In this document: in pieces, positions 28,000 through 35,921 of the stretch
Position numbering within the stretch: the stretch's first letter is position 1
Layout: each line of letters opens with the position of its first letter
DNA from: Planctomycetota bacterium
GTDB lineage: Bacteria; Planctomycetota; UBA1135; UBA2386
NCBI GenBank assembly: GCA_019636245.1
Contig: JAHBXX010000016.1
Span: 1 to 64,000, forward strand
Direction of reading: 5' to 3'
DNA: 64,000 nt
Program-made: the position numbers and the translations under genes
The notes under the pieces: generated by a model
What the model was told of the DNA's origin: nothing
Database searches by the model: none
What the model saw: only the letters and a program-made list of their open reading frames with translations

Positions 28000-29664
28000 T
28001 TGAGCTCCGAGAATTTCCGCCGCCTGCTGCTCGAGGCGAACGTGCTCGACGCCGAACGCCTGGCCAAGGCCGAGACGGCGGCGTCGGCGCGCGGCACGCC
28101 GCTCGAGCGCACGATCGTGCAGTTGAACCTCGCCGACGAGACCGCGGTGTGGCGGGTGCTCGCCAAGGCGCACGGGCTGAAGTTCGTCGATCCGGCGCGG
28201 TTCGCCCCGCAGGCGGAGGCGCTGAAGAAGGTGCCGCGCGAGCAGGCCGAGCAGAACGAGGCGCTGCCGGTGCTGTGGAAGGACGGCGTGCTGTGGGTCG
28301 CGATCGACGACCCGTGGAAGACCTTCGTCGCCGACAACCTCGCCTTCCTGGCCGGCTGCACCGTGCAGTGCGCCCTGATGCCGCCGCAGGCGCTGAAGCA
28401 GGCGCTGCGCAAGCACCTCGCCGGCGAGGCGGCCGCGGCGCCCGGCAAGGCGGGCGGCGGCGCGGGCGCCGCCGCCGAGGGCGACGACGCGCCGATCATC
28501 CGGCTGGTCGCGAAGACGATCGAGGACGCGCTGCAGCAGCGGGCCAGCGACATCCACGTCGAGCCGTTCCAGCAACGGCTGCGCATCCGCTACCGCATCG
28601 ACGGCGTGCTGCGCGAGGTGGCGTCGCTGGAGATCGCGCTGCTGGCGCCGCTGACCTCCCGGCTCAAGATCATGGCCGGGCTCGACATCGCGGAGAAACG
28701 CAAGCCGCAGGACGGCCGCATCTCGTTTCGCGCCCAGGGCGGCGGCCAGCCGCGCGACATCGACATCCGCACCTCGGTGCTGCCCGCCAGCCACGGCGAG
28801 ACGATCGTCATGCGCCTGCTCGACAAGGAGAAGGGCCTGCTGAGCCTCGAGGCCCTCGGCTTCGAGGGCCAGGACCGCGACCGCTTCCAGTCGATCATCG
28901 GCCGGCCGAACGGCATCGTGCTGGTCACCGGCCCGACGGGGTCCGGCAAGACGACGACGCTCTACGCGGCGCTGCAGCAGCTGAATCGCAGCGACGTCAA
29001 GATCATCACCGCCGAGGATCCGGTCGAGTTCAACATCCGCGGCATCAACCAGTGCCAGGTCCGCGCGCGCATCGGCCTGACGTTCGCCCGGATCCTGCGG
29101 GCGATGCTGCGCCAGGCGCCGAACGTGATCCTGGTCGGCGAGATCCGCGACAAGGAGACCGCCGAGATCGCCGTGCAGGCGGCGTTGACCGGACACCTGG
29201 TGTTCTCGACCCTGCACACCAACGACTCGGCGTCGGCGATCACGCGCCTCGTCGACATGGGGGTGAAGCCGTTCCTGGTCGCCGCGTCGGTGCAGGCGGT
29301 GCTGGCGCAGCGGCTCGTTCGCGCGGTCTGCCGGCAGTGCCGCGAGGCCTACGAGCCGTCGGCCGCCGAGCTGCGCAGCATCGGGCTCGACCCAGGCGCC
29401 GCGCAGGGCAACACCTTCTACCGCGCCGGCGGTTGCGCCGAGTGCGAGCACGGCGGCTACCGCGGCCGGTTCGGCATCTACGAACTGCTGCAGATGGACA
29501 CGACGCTGCGGGAGATGACGTTCCGCAGCGAGCCGATGGTGCGGTTGCGCGACTATGCCTGGCAGTCCGGCGGCATGTCGACGCTGGTGCAGGACGGCGC
29601 CCGCAAGGTGCTGCAGGGCCGGACCACGATCCCCGAACTGCTGCGCGTCGTCGCGGCGCAATGA
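28000..29664 (+). CDS. GspE/PilB-type secretion or pilus assembly ATPase (first copy)
   Basis: The 554-residue hexameric ATPase powers type IV pilus extension or type II secretion from the cytoplasmic face. An N-terminal MshEN-like domain (about 1-140) is followed by an Ala/Gly linker. The ATPase then shows Walker A GPTGSGKTTTLYAAL near 311, Asp box ITAEDPVEF, Walker B NVILVGEIRDKET near 374 and His box LTGHLVFSTLHTNDSASAI. The zinc motif is formed by VCRQC near 443 and CAEC near 479. The start is TTG 28000, inferred because no ATG or GTG precedes the conserved N-terminus. It overlaps pilT by ATGA. Confidence 0.9.
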   Translation: MSSENFRRLLLEANVLDAERLAKAETAASARGTPLERTIVQLNLADETAVWRVLAKAHGLKFVDPARFAPQAEALKKVPREQAEQNEALPVLWKDGVLWVAIDDPWKTFVADNLAFLAGCTVQCALMPPQALKQALRKHLAGEAAAAPGKAGGGAGAAAEGDDAPIIRLVAKTIEDALQQRASDIHVEPFQQRLRIRYRIDGVLREVASLEIALLAPLTSRLKIMAGLDIAEKRKPQDGRISFRAQGGGQPRDIDIRTSVLPASHGETIVMRLLDKEKGLLSLEALGFEGQDRDRFQSIIGRPNGIVLVTGPTGSGKTTTLYAALQQLNRSDVKIITAEDPVEFNIRGINQCQVRARIGLTFARILRAMLRQAPNVILVGEIRDKETAEIAVQAALTGHLVFSTLHTNDSASAITRLVDMGVKPFLVAASVQAVLAQRLVRAVCRQCREAYEPSAAELRSIGLDPGAAQGNTFYRAGGCAECEHGGYRGRFGIYELLQMDTTLREMTFRSEPMVRLRDYAWQSGGMSTLVQDGARKVLQGRTTIPELLRVVAAQ

Positions 29665-30743
29665 CCCAGGAAGCGAGCATGGACATCCACGCCTTGATGG
29701 ACGCCGCCTACGAGCGCGGCGCGTCGGACCTGCACCTGTCCGTCGGCCGTCGCCCGGTGCTGCGCATCGGCGGTCACCTCGTCGAGCTGGGCGACGCGCC
29801 GCTGCAGCCGGCCGACACCGAGCGCATGGCCAAGGTGGTGGCGCCTTCGCGCAACTGGGAGGAACTGGAACGCGTCGGCACGACCGACTTCGGCTTCGCG
29901 CACGCCGACAAGTGCCGCTTCCGCGTCAGCATCCTGACGCAGAAGGGCTCGCGCGGCCTGGTCATGCGGCAGATCCCGCAGAAGCTGCTGTCGTTCGAGC
30001 AGATCGGCCTGCCGGACGGGGTGGTCGACCTGCTGAACCTGCACCGCGGCCTGGTGTTGGTCACGGGCCCGACGGGATCGGGCAAGACGACGACGCTGGC
30101 GACGATGATCGACTGGATCAACCGCAACCGCGACGTGCACATCATCACGATCGAGGATCCGGTCGAGTACTACCACACGCACAAGAAGTCGCAGGTCACG
30201 CAACGCGAGGTCGGCAACGACGTGCCGTCCTTCGCCGAGGCGATGCGGCGCGCGCTGCGCCAGGATCCGGACGTGATCCTGCTGGGCGAGATGCGCGACC
30301 TCGAGACCACGTCGGCGGCGATCACCGCGGCGGAGACCGGGCACCTGGTGTTCGGCACGCTGCACACGACGGGCGCAGCGCGCACCGTCGACCGCATCAT
30401 CGACCAGTACCCGCGCGAGCAGCAGGAGCAGATCCGATCGCAGCTGGCGGTCTCGCTGGTGGCGGTGATCTCCCAGATCCTGGTGCCCGACACCGGCGGC
30501 AAGCGCGTCGCCGCGTTCGAGGTCATGCTCAGCTCGCCGGCGATCGAGAACCACATCCGCAAGTGCGAGACGTTCAAGATCCCGTCGGTGATCCAGACCA
30601 GCCGGCGCCAGGGCATGGTGCTGATGGACGACTCGCTGCTCGAGCTGTGGCGCTCCGGCCGGGTCGACAAGGAGGTCGCGCTCGAGCGCGCCTTCGACCG
30701 CAAGGCGCTGGCGCTGCGCATGGGCGGCGCGGCGGCGGAGTAG
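29661..30743 (+). CDS. pilT: PilT-type twitching motility / retraction ATPase
   Basis: This 360-residue ATPase disassembles the type IV pilus. It has an N-terminal PAS-like domain with GASDLHLSVGRRPVLRIGG. Further motifs are Walker A GPTGSGKTTTLATM near 134, ITIEDPVEYYHTHKKSQVTQ, Walker B DVILLGEMRDLET and His box TGHLVFGTLHTTGA. No tetracysteine motif is present, as expected for PilT. The ATG overlaps the stop of the upstream GspE gene by 4 nt; an in-frame ATG seven codons on would also give a usual start. Confidence 0.92.
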   Translation: MTQEASMDIHALMDAAYERGASDLHLSVGRRPVLRIGGHLVELGDAPLQPADTERMAKVVAPSRNWEELERVGTTDFGFAHADKCRFRVSILTQKGSRGLVMRQIPQKLLSFEQIGLPDGVVDLLNLHRGLVLVTGPTGSGKTTTLATMIDWINRNRDVHIITIEDPVEYYHTHKKSQVTQREVGNDVPSFAEAMRRALRQDPDVILLGEMRDLETTSAAITAAETGHLVFGTLHTTGAARTVDRIIDQYPREQQEQIRSQLAVSLVAVISQILVPDTGGKRVAAFEVMLSSPAIENHIRKCETFKIPSVIQTSRRQGMVLMDDSLLELWRSGRVDKEVALERAFDRKALALRMGGAAAE

Positions 30744-30746
30744 GCG

Positions 30747-32438
30747 ATGGCGGCACGGCGACTGCTGGGACAGATCCTCAAGGAGGCCGGGGCCATCCAC
30801 GAGGGCATGGTGCAGGAAGCGCTGGCCGTCCAGCGCGACAAGGGCGGCCGCATCGGCGAGATCCTGCTGCAACTGCAGTACATCACGGCCGTCGACCTGG
30901 CGCGCGCGCTGGGCGAGCAGGCGGGGCTCGGCTACCACGATCTCGCCACGTCGCCGCCCAGCCAGGACGCGATCGCCAAGGTCGACCTGGCGACGGCGCG
31001 CGCGTTCGGCATCCTGCCGGTCAGCCTGCAGGGCAAGGTGCTGAAGGTCGCGCTCGGCGACCCGGCCAACGCGGCGATGCTGTCGGACCTCGGCTTCACG
31101 ACCGGTTGCGACGTGCAGGGCGTCGTCGCCGACCAGGCGCTGATCCAGCAGGGCCTCGACCGCTACTACCGCGAGGACGCCCAGGAGAGCAAGCAGCGGC
31201 TGCACCAGCTGGTGCAGGAGCTGCAGCAGCAGGGCGGCAAGATCGACCTCGAGGACAAGGCGGCGATGGCCAAGGCCGCGCCGGTGGTCAAGCTGCTGAA
31301 CTACATCCTGTACCAGGCGATCCGCGACAAGGCGTCGGACATCCATCTCGAGCCGTTCGAGAACGACTTCAAGATCCGCTACCGCGTCGACGGCTCGCTG
31401 TTCGAACTCGAGGCGCCGCCGCCTCACCTCGCCGAGGCGCTGATCGCCCGCATCAAGGTGATGTCCGATCTCGACATCGCCGAGACGCGGCTGCCGCAGG
31501 ACGGCCGCATCGAGCTGACCGTGGGCGGGCGTGCGGTCGACCTGCGCGTGTCGACGCTGCCGACGATGTTCGGCGAGTCGACGGTGATGCGCATCCTCGA
31601 CCGCTCGGTGGTGTCGCTGAGCCTCGACAACCTGGGGCTGCTGCCGGCGGTGCGCGCGCACCTGCGGCGTTTCGCGGAGCTGCCGCACGGCATCGTGCTG
31701 GTCACCGGGCCGACGGGCTCCGGCAAGACGACCACGCTCTACGCGATGCTCAACGAGGCGAACAAGGAGGACACGAAGGTCATCACCGTCGAGGACCCGG
31801 TCGAATACGACCTCGAGGGAATCGTGCAGGTGCCGGTCAACGACGAGATCGACGTGACCTACGCCAAGGTCCTGCGCACGATCCTGCGCCAGGACCCGGA
31901 CGTGATCCTGGTCGGCGAGATCCGCGATCGCGAGACCGCCCAGACGGCGATCGAGGCCAGCCTGACCGGCCACCTGGTGTTCTCGACGCTGCACACCAAC
32001 GACGCCGCATCGGCGATCACCCGCCTGGTCGACATCGGCATCGAGCCGTTCCTGCTCACCGCGACCGTGCAGGGCATCCTGGCGCAGCGCCTCGTGCGCC
32101 GGGTCTGCGGCGAATGTCGATCGTTCTACGAGCCCGGCGACGAGGTGCTGCGGCGGCTCGGACTCGCTGCCGAGCAGGTGGTCGGCCGCAAGTTCGCGCA
32201 CGGCAAGGGCTGCGCCAGCTGCAACTTCACCGGCTATCGCGGCCGGATGGCCATCACCGAGATCCTGGACGTGGACGACCGGTTGCGCGAGATGATCCTG
32301 GCCGGTGCCAGCACCAGCGCGCTGCAGGCGGCGGCCGTCGAGGCCGGGCTGGTGACGTTGCGCGAGACGGGCCTGCAGGGCGTGTTCGACGGCCTGACGA
32401 CCGTCGAGGAGGTCCTGCGCGAGACCGGCCATGCCTGA
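30747..32438 (+). CDS. GspE/PilB-type ATPase (second copy)
   Basis: This 563-residue ATPase has an N-terminal MshEN (GspE-N) domain (RRLLGQILKEAGAIHEGM, LGYHDLATSPPSQDAIAKV). The ATPase core has Walker A GPTGSGKTTTLYAML near 320, ITVEDPVEYDL, Walker B DVILVGEIRDRETA, LTGHLVFSTLHTNDAASAI and zinc Cys pairs VCGEC and CASC. It differs from the first GspE copy (alignable but clearly paralogous), so one may serve pilus extension and the other protein secretion. It starts 3 bp after pilT. No pilin, prepilin peptidase or platform gene is adjacent. Confidence 0.9.
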   Translation: MAARRLLGQILKEAGAIHEGMVQEALAVQRDKGGRIGEILLQLQYITAVDLARALGEQAGLGYHDLATSPPSQDAIAKVDLATARAFGILPVSLQGKVLKVALGDPANAAMLSDLGFTTGCDVQGVVADQALIQQGLDRYYREDAQESKQRLHQLVQELQQQGGKIDLEDKAAMAKAAPVVKLLNYILYQAIRDKASDIHLEPFENDFKIRYRVDGSLFELEAPPPHLAEALIARIKVMSDLDIAETRLPQDGRIELTVGGRAVDLRVSTLPTMFGESTVMRILDRSVVSLSLDNLGLLPAVRAHLRRFAELPHGIVLVTGPTGSGKTTTLYAMLNEANKEDTKVITVEDPVEYDLEGIVQVPVNDEIDVTYAKVLRTILRQDPDVILVGEIRDRETAQTAIEASLTGHLVFSTLHTNDAASAITRLVDIGIEPFLLTATVQGILAQRLVRRVCGECRSFYEPGDEVLRRLGLAAEQVVGRKFAHGKGCASCNFTGYRGRMAITEILDVDDRLREMILAGASTSALQAAAVEAGLVTLRETGLQGVFDGLTTVEEVLRETGHA

Positions 32439-32502
32439 CCTGCGCCGGGGCGGAGCCCGACGGTTGCGGCCCGGCCCGCCGATGGACTAGAACGGCCGCG
32501 CC

Positions 32503-33090
32503 ATGAGCGCCCGTGAGCCACGGCCGGCGGAGCCGGCGCCGTCCCCGTTCCAGCAGGCGGTGCACCGCATGCTCGGCGAGCTCGATCCCGAGCCGGGGCG
32601 CGAAGGGCTGCTCGACACCCCGCGCCGGGTCGAGAAGGCGTTCCGCTTCTACTGCGGCGGCTACGACCAGGACCCGAAGAAGGTCATCGGCGACGCGCTG
32701 TTCGAGGCCGAGACCGACGAGATGGTGCTGGTCAAGGACATCGAGATGTACTCGCTGTGCGAGCACCACCTGGCGCCGTTCTTCGGCAAGGCGCACGTCG
32801 CCTACATCCCGGCGCGCAAGATCGTCGGCCTGTCGAAGCTGGCGCGCGTGGTCGAGATCTACGCCCGGCGCCTGCAGGTCCAGGAACGGCTGACGATGCA
32901 GGTGGCGCACGCGATCCAGGACGTGCTGCAGCCGCAAGGGGTCGCGGTCGTCATCGAGGCGCAGCACCTGTGCATGATGATGCGCGGCGTCGAGAAGCAG
33001 AACAGCCGCACGACGACCTCGTGCCTGCTCGGGCTGTTCCGCAAGGACGAGCGCACCCGGGCCGAGTTCCTGCAGCTGGTGCGCGGCTGA
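32503..33090 (+). CDS. folE: GTP cyclohydrolase I
   Basis: The 195-residue enzyme converts GTP to 7,8-dihydroneopterin triphosphate, the first step of folate (and in some organisms queuosine) synthesis. Conserved features are [18 protein letters not shown], the zinc/substrate motif [20 protein letters not shown] near residue 84, [20 protein letters not shown] and the second zinc Cys in [23 protein letters not shown] is near the C-terminus. Length is normal. It lies 64 bp after the second GspE gene and may be read with it. Confidence 0.95.
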   Translation: MSAREPRPAEPAPSPFQQAVHRMLGELDPEPGREGLLDTPRRVEKAFRFYCGGYDQDPKKVIGDALFEAETDEMVLVKDIEMYSLCEHHLAPFFGKAHVAYIPARKIVGLSKLARVVEIYARRLQVQERLTMQVAHAIQDVLQPQGVAVVIEAQHLCMMMRGVEKQNSRTTTSCLLGLFRKDERTRAEFLQLVRG

Positions 33091-33192
33091 GGTCGCCGGG
33101 GCCTCCCGGAGCCCGGGCGGCGCGCGGCGGCAAGACGGTCGTGGGGCCCGGAGGCCCAGCTGGCCCGCAGCCGGGGGGATCCCGCGGCGAAG

Positions 33193-33269
33193 TGGTAGCA
33201 GGAGCCGGACTTGAACCGGCGACCTACGGCTTATGAAGCCGCCGCTCTAACCAGCTGAGCTATCCTGCC
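33193..33269 (-). tRNA. tRNA-Met (CAT anticodon)
   Basis: The 77-nt minus-strand sequence folds as a cloverleaf: acceptor GGCAGGA with TCCTGCT, D-arm AGCTCAGCTGGTTAGAGCG, anticodon stem GCGGC/GCCGT with loop TTCATAA, and T-arm GCCGGTTCAAGTCCGGC. The discriminator A is followed by an encoded CCA. The anticodon CAT corresponds to plus-strand 33233-33235. A paired first acceptor position (G-U) favours an elongator over an initiator tRNA, but an Ile2 (lysidine) tRNA cannot be excluded by sequence alone. Confidence 0.93.
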
Positions 33270-33428
33270 GTGCCGTTGGCGGGGCGGAGACGAAAGCAGA
33301 TGCGCCGGCAGGACTCAAGGGCCAGGCGCAACTTCGCCGTCGGGCCGGTGGCACCGGCGCCGTCGCGTTCCGAGGAGCGGGGACACCCGGGGGTGTAACT
33401 TTCCCTCCGCTCGTGGTTAGATGGGGGT
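33270..33428. promoter_or_regulatory. gene-free region with putative operator and promoter for the downstream small RNA
   Basis: This is the first half of the only gene-free stretch above 300 bp. ACACCC-GG-GGGTGT (33383-33396) is a perfect 14-bp palindrome. It abuts GTAACT (33395-33400) and, 16 bp further, TTAGAT (33417-33422), which together could be a plus-strand promoter. The predicted start near 33429 coincides with the base of the first RNA hairpin. The rest of the interval (33270-33380) shows nothing I can name. Confidence 0.35.
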
Positions 33429-33549
33429 GCGGGTGGCATGGACCCGCAAACGAGACGAGGTGGGCTCCCTGGCTGGATTCTTCCTCCCGTTCGACTGCCT
33501 TCTCCTCCTGACATTCTTGATCGAACCCCCAGCCAGGGAGCCTTTTTTT
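33429..33549 (+). ncRNA. putative small RNA or leader with two hairpins, anti-Shine-Dalgarno loop and intrinsic terminator
   Basis: Hairpin 1 is GCGGGT/ACCCGC with a 7-nt loop (33429-33447). Hairpin 2 has a perfect 14-bp stem, GGCTCCCTGGCTGG (33463-33476) with CCAGCCAGGGAGCC (33529-33542), followed by seven T, a textbook intrinsic terminator and the only strong one in the window. Its 52-nt loop is pyrimidine-rich and carries CTTCCTCCC (33480-33488) and CTCCTCC (33502-33508), complementary to Shine-Dalgarno sequences. That recalls the anti-SD loops of alphaproteobacterial 'cuckoo' small RNAs. Alternatively it is an attenuator for the ureohydrolase gene that begins 67 bp downstream. Confidence 0.5.
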
Positions 33550-33616
33550 CCCCGCCCCAGGCGGTAGCCGGCGCGCTCGCTTGCCGCGCCCCCGGTCGAG
33601 ACGGTAGGGGAGGCGC

Positions 33617-34630
33617 ATGGCCTTCGACCCCAACGCCGCCGCCGCGCCGGACAGCGGCATCTTCGGTCTCGACGTCGACGCGGATGCCGCGGCCGTCGTG
33701 CTGGTGCCGGTGCCGTTCGCGGCCACGGTTTCCTACGGCGGCGGCGCCGAACACGGGCCGGCGGCCATCCTGGCGGCCAGCCGCCAGGTCGATCTGTTCG
33801 ACCTGCGCTACGGCCGGGTCTACGAACGCGGCATCCACCTGCTGGGCGCCGAGCCGGCCCTGGCCGGCGAGCACGAGCGCGCCCGCCGCCTGGCCGCCGA
33901 CGTGATCGCGCGCGGCGGCGCGGGTCCGGGCGACGCGGCGGCGGTCGCCGCCGTCGACGCCGCCGGGGCGCGCGTCAACGAATCCGTCTACGCGATCACC
34001 CGCCGGCTGCTCGGCGCCGGCCGCATTCCCGGCGTCGTCGGCGGCGATCACTCGGTGCCGTTCGGCGCCATCCGCGCCTGCGCCGAGCACCGGCCCGGCC
34101 TCGGCATCCTGCACCTCGACGCCCACGCCGACCTGCGCCGGGCCTACGAGGGCTTCCGGTGGAGCCACGCGTCGATCATGGACAACGTGCTGCGCGAGGT
34201 GCCGCAGGTCGCCCGGCTGGTGCAGGTCGGCATCCGCGATTTCTGCGAGGAGGAGTTCGAGGCGATCGGGCGCAGCGAGGGCCGCGTGGTCACCCACTTC
34301 GACCTCGACTGGCAGCGCCGCCGGTTCGGCGGCGACACGTTCGACGGGCTGTGCCGGGAGGCGGTCGCGGCGCTGCCGCACGACGTCTACGTCAGCTTCG
34401 ACATCGACGGGCTCGACCCCTCGCTGTGCCCGCACACCGGCACGCCGGTGCCGGGCGGTTTGTCGTTCGCCGAGGCGGCGCACCTGCTGCGCACCCTGGT
34501 CGACAGCGGTCGCCGCATCGTCGGCTTCGATCTCGTCGAGGTGGCGCCCGGCGTGGACGAGTGGGACGCGAACGTCGGCGCCCGCATGCTCTACCAGCTG
34601 TGCGGCGCGGCGGTGCACGCGGCCGGGTAG
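33617..34630 (+). CDS. agmatinase / ureohydrolase family protein
   Basis: The 337-residue dimanganese hydrolase belongs to the arginase-agmatinase superfamily. Metal-ligand motifs are VVGGDHSVPFG near residue 140, LHLDAHADLR near 167 and SFDIDGLDPSLCPHTGTPVP near 258. FDLVEVAPGVDEWDANVG follows near the C-terminus. Most such proteins in this context hydrolyse agmatine to putrescine and urea; a guanidinobutyrate, formiminoglutamate or guanidine substrate is equally possible from sequence. ATG 33617 follows a GGGGAGG ribosome-binding site. It lies directly behind the putative small RNA/terminator, which may control it. Confidence 0.87.
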   Translation: MAFDPNAAAAPDSGIFGLDVDADAAAVVLVPVPFAATVSYGGGAEHGPAAILAASRQVDLFDLRYGRVYERGIHLLGAEPALAGEHERARRLAADVIARGGAGPGDAAAVAAVDAAGARVNESVYAITRRLLGAGRIPGVVGGDHSVPFGAIRACAEHRPGLGILHLDAHADLRRAYEGFRWSHASIMDNVLREVPQVARLVQVGIRDFCEEEFEAIGRSEGRVVTHFDLDWQRRRFGGDTFDGLCREAVAALPHDVYVSFDIDGLDPSLCPHTGTPVPGGLSFAEAAHLLRTLVDSGRRIVGFDLVEVAPGVDEWDANVGARMLYQLCGAAVHAAG

Positions 34631-34685
34631 GGAATCCGCCGACGGCGCCTTGCGCGCCCCGGTCGGCGACGGGAAGGTGCCGCCG

Positions 34686-35921
34686 ATGGCCTTGTCCCTG
34701 CTCGAAGCGCGCGCGGCGGTGCTGCAGCACGGGCGCGTGGCGCCGGTGCCCGACGCCGTGCCGCTCGCCGAGGCGCACGGCCGCGTGCTCGCCGAGGCCA
34801 TCCACGCCGACGGCCCCTGGCCGGCCACCGACCGGTCGGCGATGGACGGGTTCGCGGTGGGCGCCGGCCCGGCCGGGCTCGCCGCTGGAACCACGCTGCC
34901 GGTCGTCGGCGAGAGCCTGGCGGGGCGTCCGTTCGCCGGCGAACTGCCGGCCGGCGCCGCCATCCGCATCATGACGGGGGCCGTCGTGCCCGCGGGCGCC
35001 GATGCCGTCGTGCCGGTGGAGCAGACCTCGGGGTTCGGCAGCGCCGGCGTCACCCTGAACGCCGCGGTGCGTGCCGGCCAGAACGTGCGCCCGCAGGGCA
35101 GCGAACTGGCCGCCGGCCGCTGCGTGCTGGCGGCGGGCACGAGGCTCGGTGCCGCGGCGATCGGCGCGCTGGCGGTGCTCGGCCGCACCGTCGTGCGGGT
35201 GGCCAGGCCGCCGCTCGTGGCGATCGTCGCCACGGGCGACGAGGTGGTGCCGGTGGAGGATACGCCGCGGCCCCATCAGGTGCGCGAGAGCAACTCGTGG
35301 GCGCTGGCGGCGCAGGTGCACGAGACGGGCGCGAGCGCCCGCCGGCTCGGTATCGCCGCCGACGAGCCGGCGGCGCTGCGGGCGCTGCTGGAGCGCGCCC
35401 TGGCGACGGCGGACGTCGTCCTGACGATCGGCGGCGTCAGCCAGGGGACCCACGACCTGGTGCACGGCACGCTGGCGGAACTCGGCGTGCGCCGCGTGTT
35501 CCACGGCCTCGACCTGAAGCCGGGCAAGCCGACGTTCTTCGGCGTGCGGGACGCGGCGGTCGGCGCGCGGTTCGTGTTCGGCCTGCCGGGCAACCCGGCG
35601 TCGGCCTTCACGGTGTTCGACCTGCTGGTGCAGCCGCTGCTGCGCCAGCTGCTCGGCGAAGCGGTGCCCGCGGAACTGCCGGTCGCCGTGCCGGGCGGCG
35701 CGCCGTGGCGGCCGAATGCGCGGCTGCAGGCCGTGCCGGTGCGGTTGGCGGCCGGCGAGGACGGGACCCTGCGCGCGGTGGTGGCCGCGCCGTCGCCGAG
35801 CGGCGACCCGTTCGGGCTGATCGGCGCCGACGGCTACGCGCTGGTGCCCGCCGGGCAGCGACCTGGCGACGTGGCGACGCTGCCGATCGTCGTCGGCGCC
35901 ACCGGAGTGCGCCTGCCGTGA
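34686..35921 (+). CDS. moeA: molybdopterin molybdenumtransferase
   Basis: The 411-residue enzyme inserts molybdate into adenylylated molybdopterin. Domain signs are ATDRSAMDGFAV near residue 47, the beta-barrel region with RIMTGAVVPAGADAVVPVEQ, and the MPT-binding domain with IVATGDEVVPVE near 179. IGGVSQGTHDLV lies near 247 (canonical GGxSxGxxD), then GLPGNPASAF near 298 and the C-terminal domain IV. ATG 34686 gives the usual N-terminus. Its stop overlaps the GTG of lnt by 4 nt (GTGA). No other molybdenum cofactor gene is adjacent. Confidence 0.93.
   Translation: MALSLLEARAAVLQHGRVAPVPDAVPLAEAHGRVLAEAIHADGPWPATDRSAMDGFAVGAGPAGLAAGTTLPVVGESLAGRPFAGELPAGAAIRIMTGAVVPAGADAVVPVEQTSGFGSAGVTLNAAVRAGQNVRPQGSELAAGRCVLAAGTRLGAAAIGALAVLGRTVVRVARPPLVAIVATGDEVVPVEDTPRPHQVRESNSWALAAQVHETGASARRLGIAADEPAALRALLERALATADVVLTIGGVSQGTHDLVHGTLAELGVRRVFHGLDLKPGKPTFFGVRDAAVGARFVFGLPGNPASAFTVFDLLVQPLLRQLLGEAVPAELPVAVPGGAPWRPNARLQAVPVRLAAGEDGTLRAVVAAPSPSGDPFGLIGADGYALVPAGQRPGDVATLPIVVGATGVRLP

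Noticed and set aside
33423..33549. ykkC-type guanidine riboswitch upstream of the agmatinase-family gene
   Set aside because: Agmatinase-like guanidine hydrolases can have this riboswitch, but its conserved ACGR and other core elements are not evident; an ordinary hairpin with C/U-rich loop fits better.
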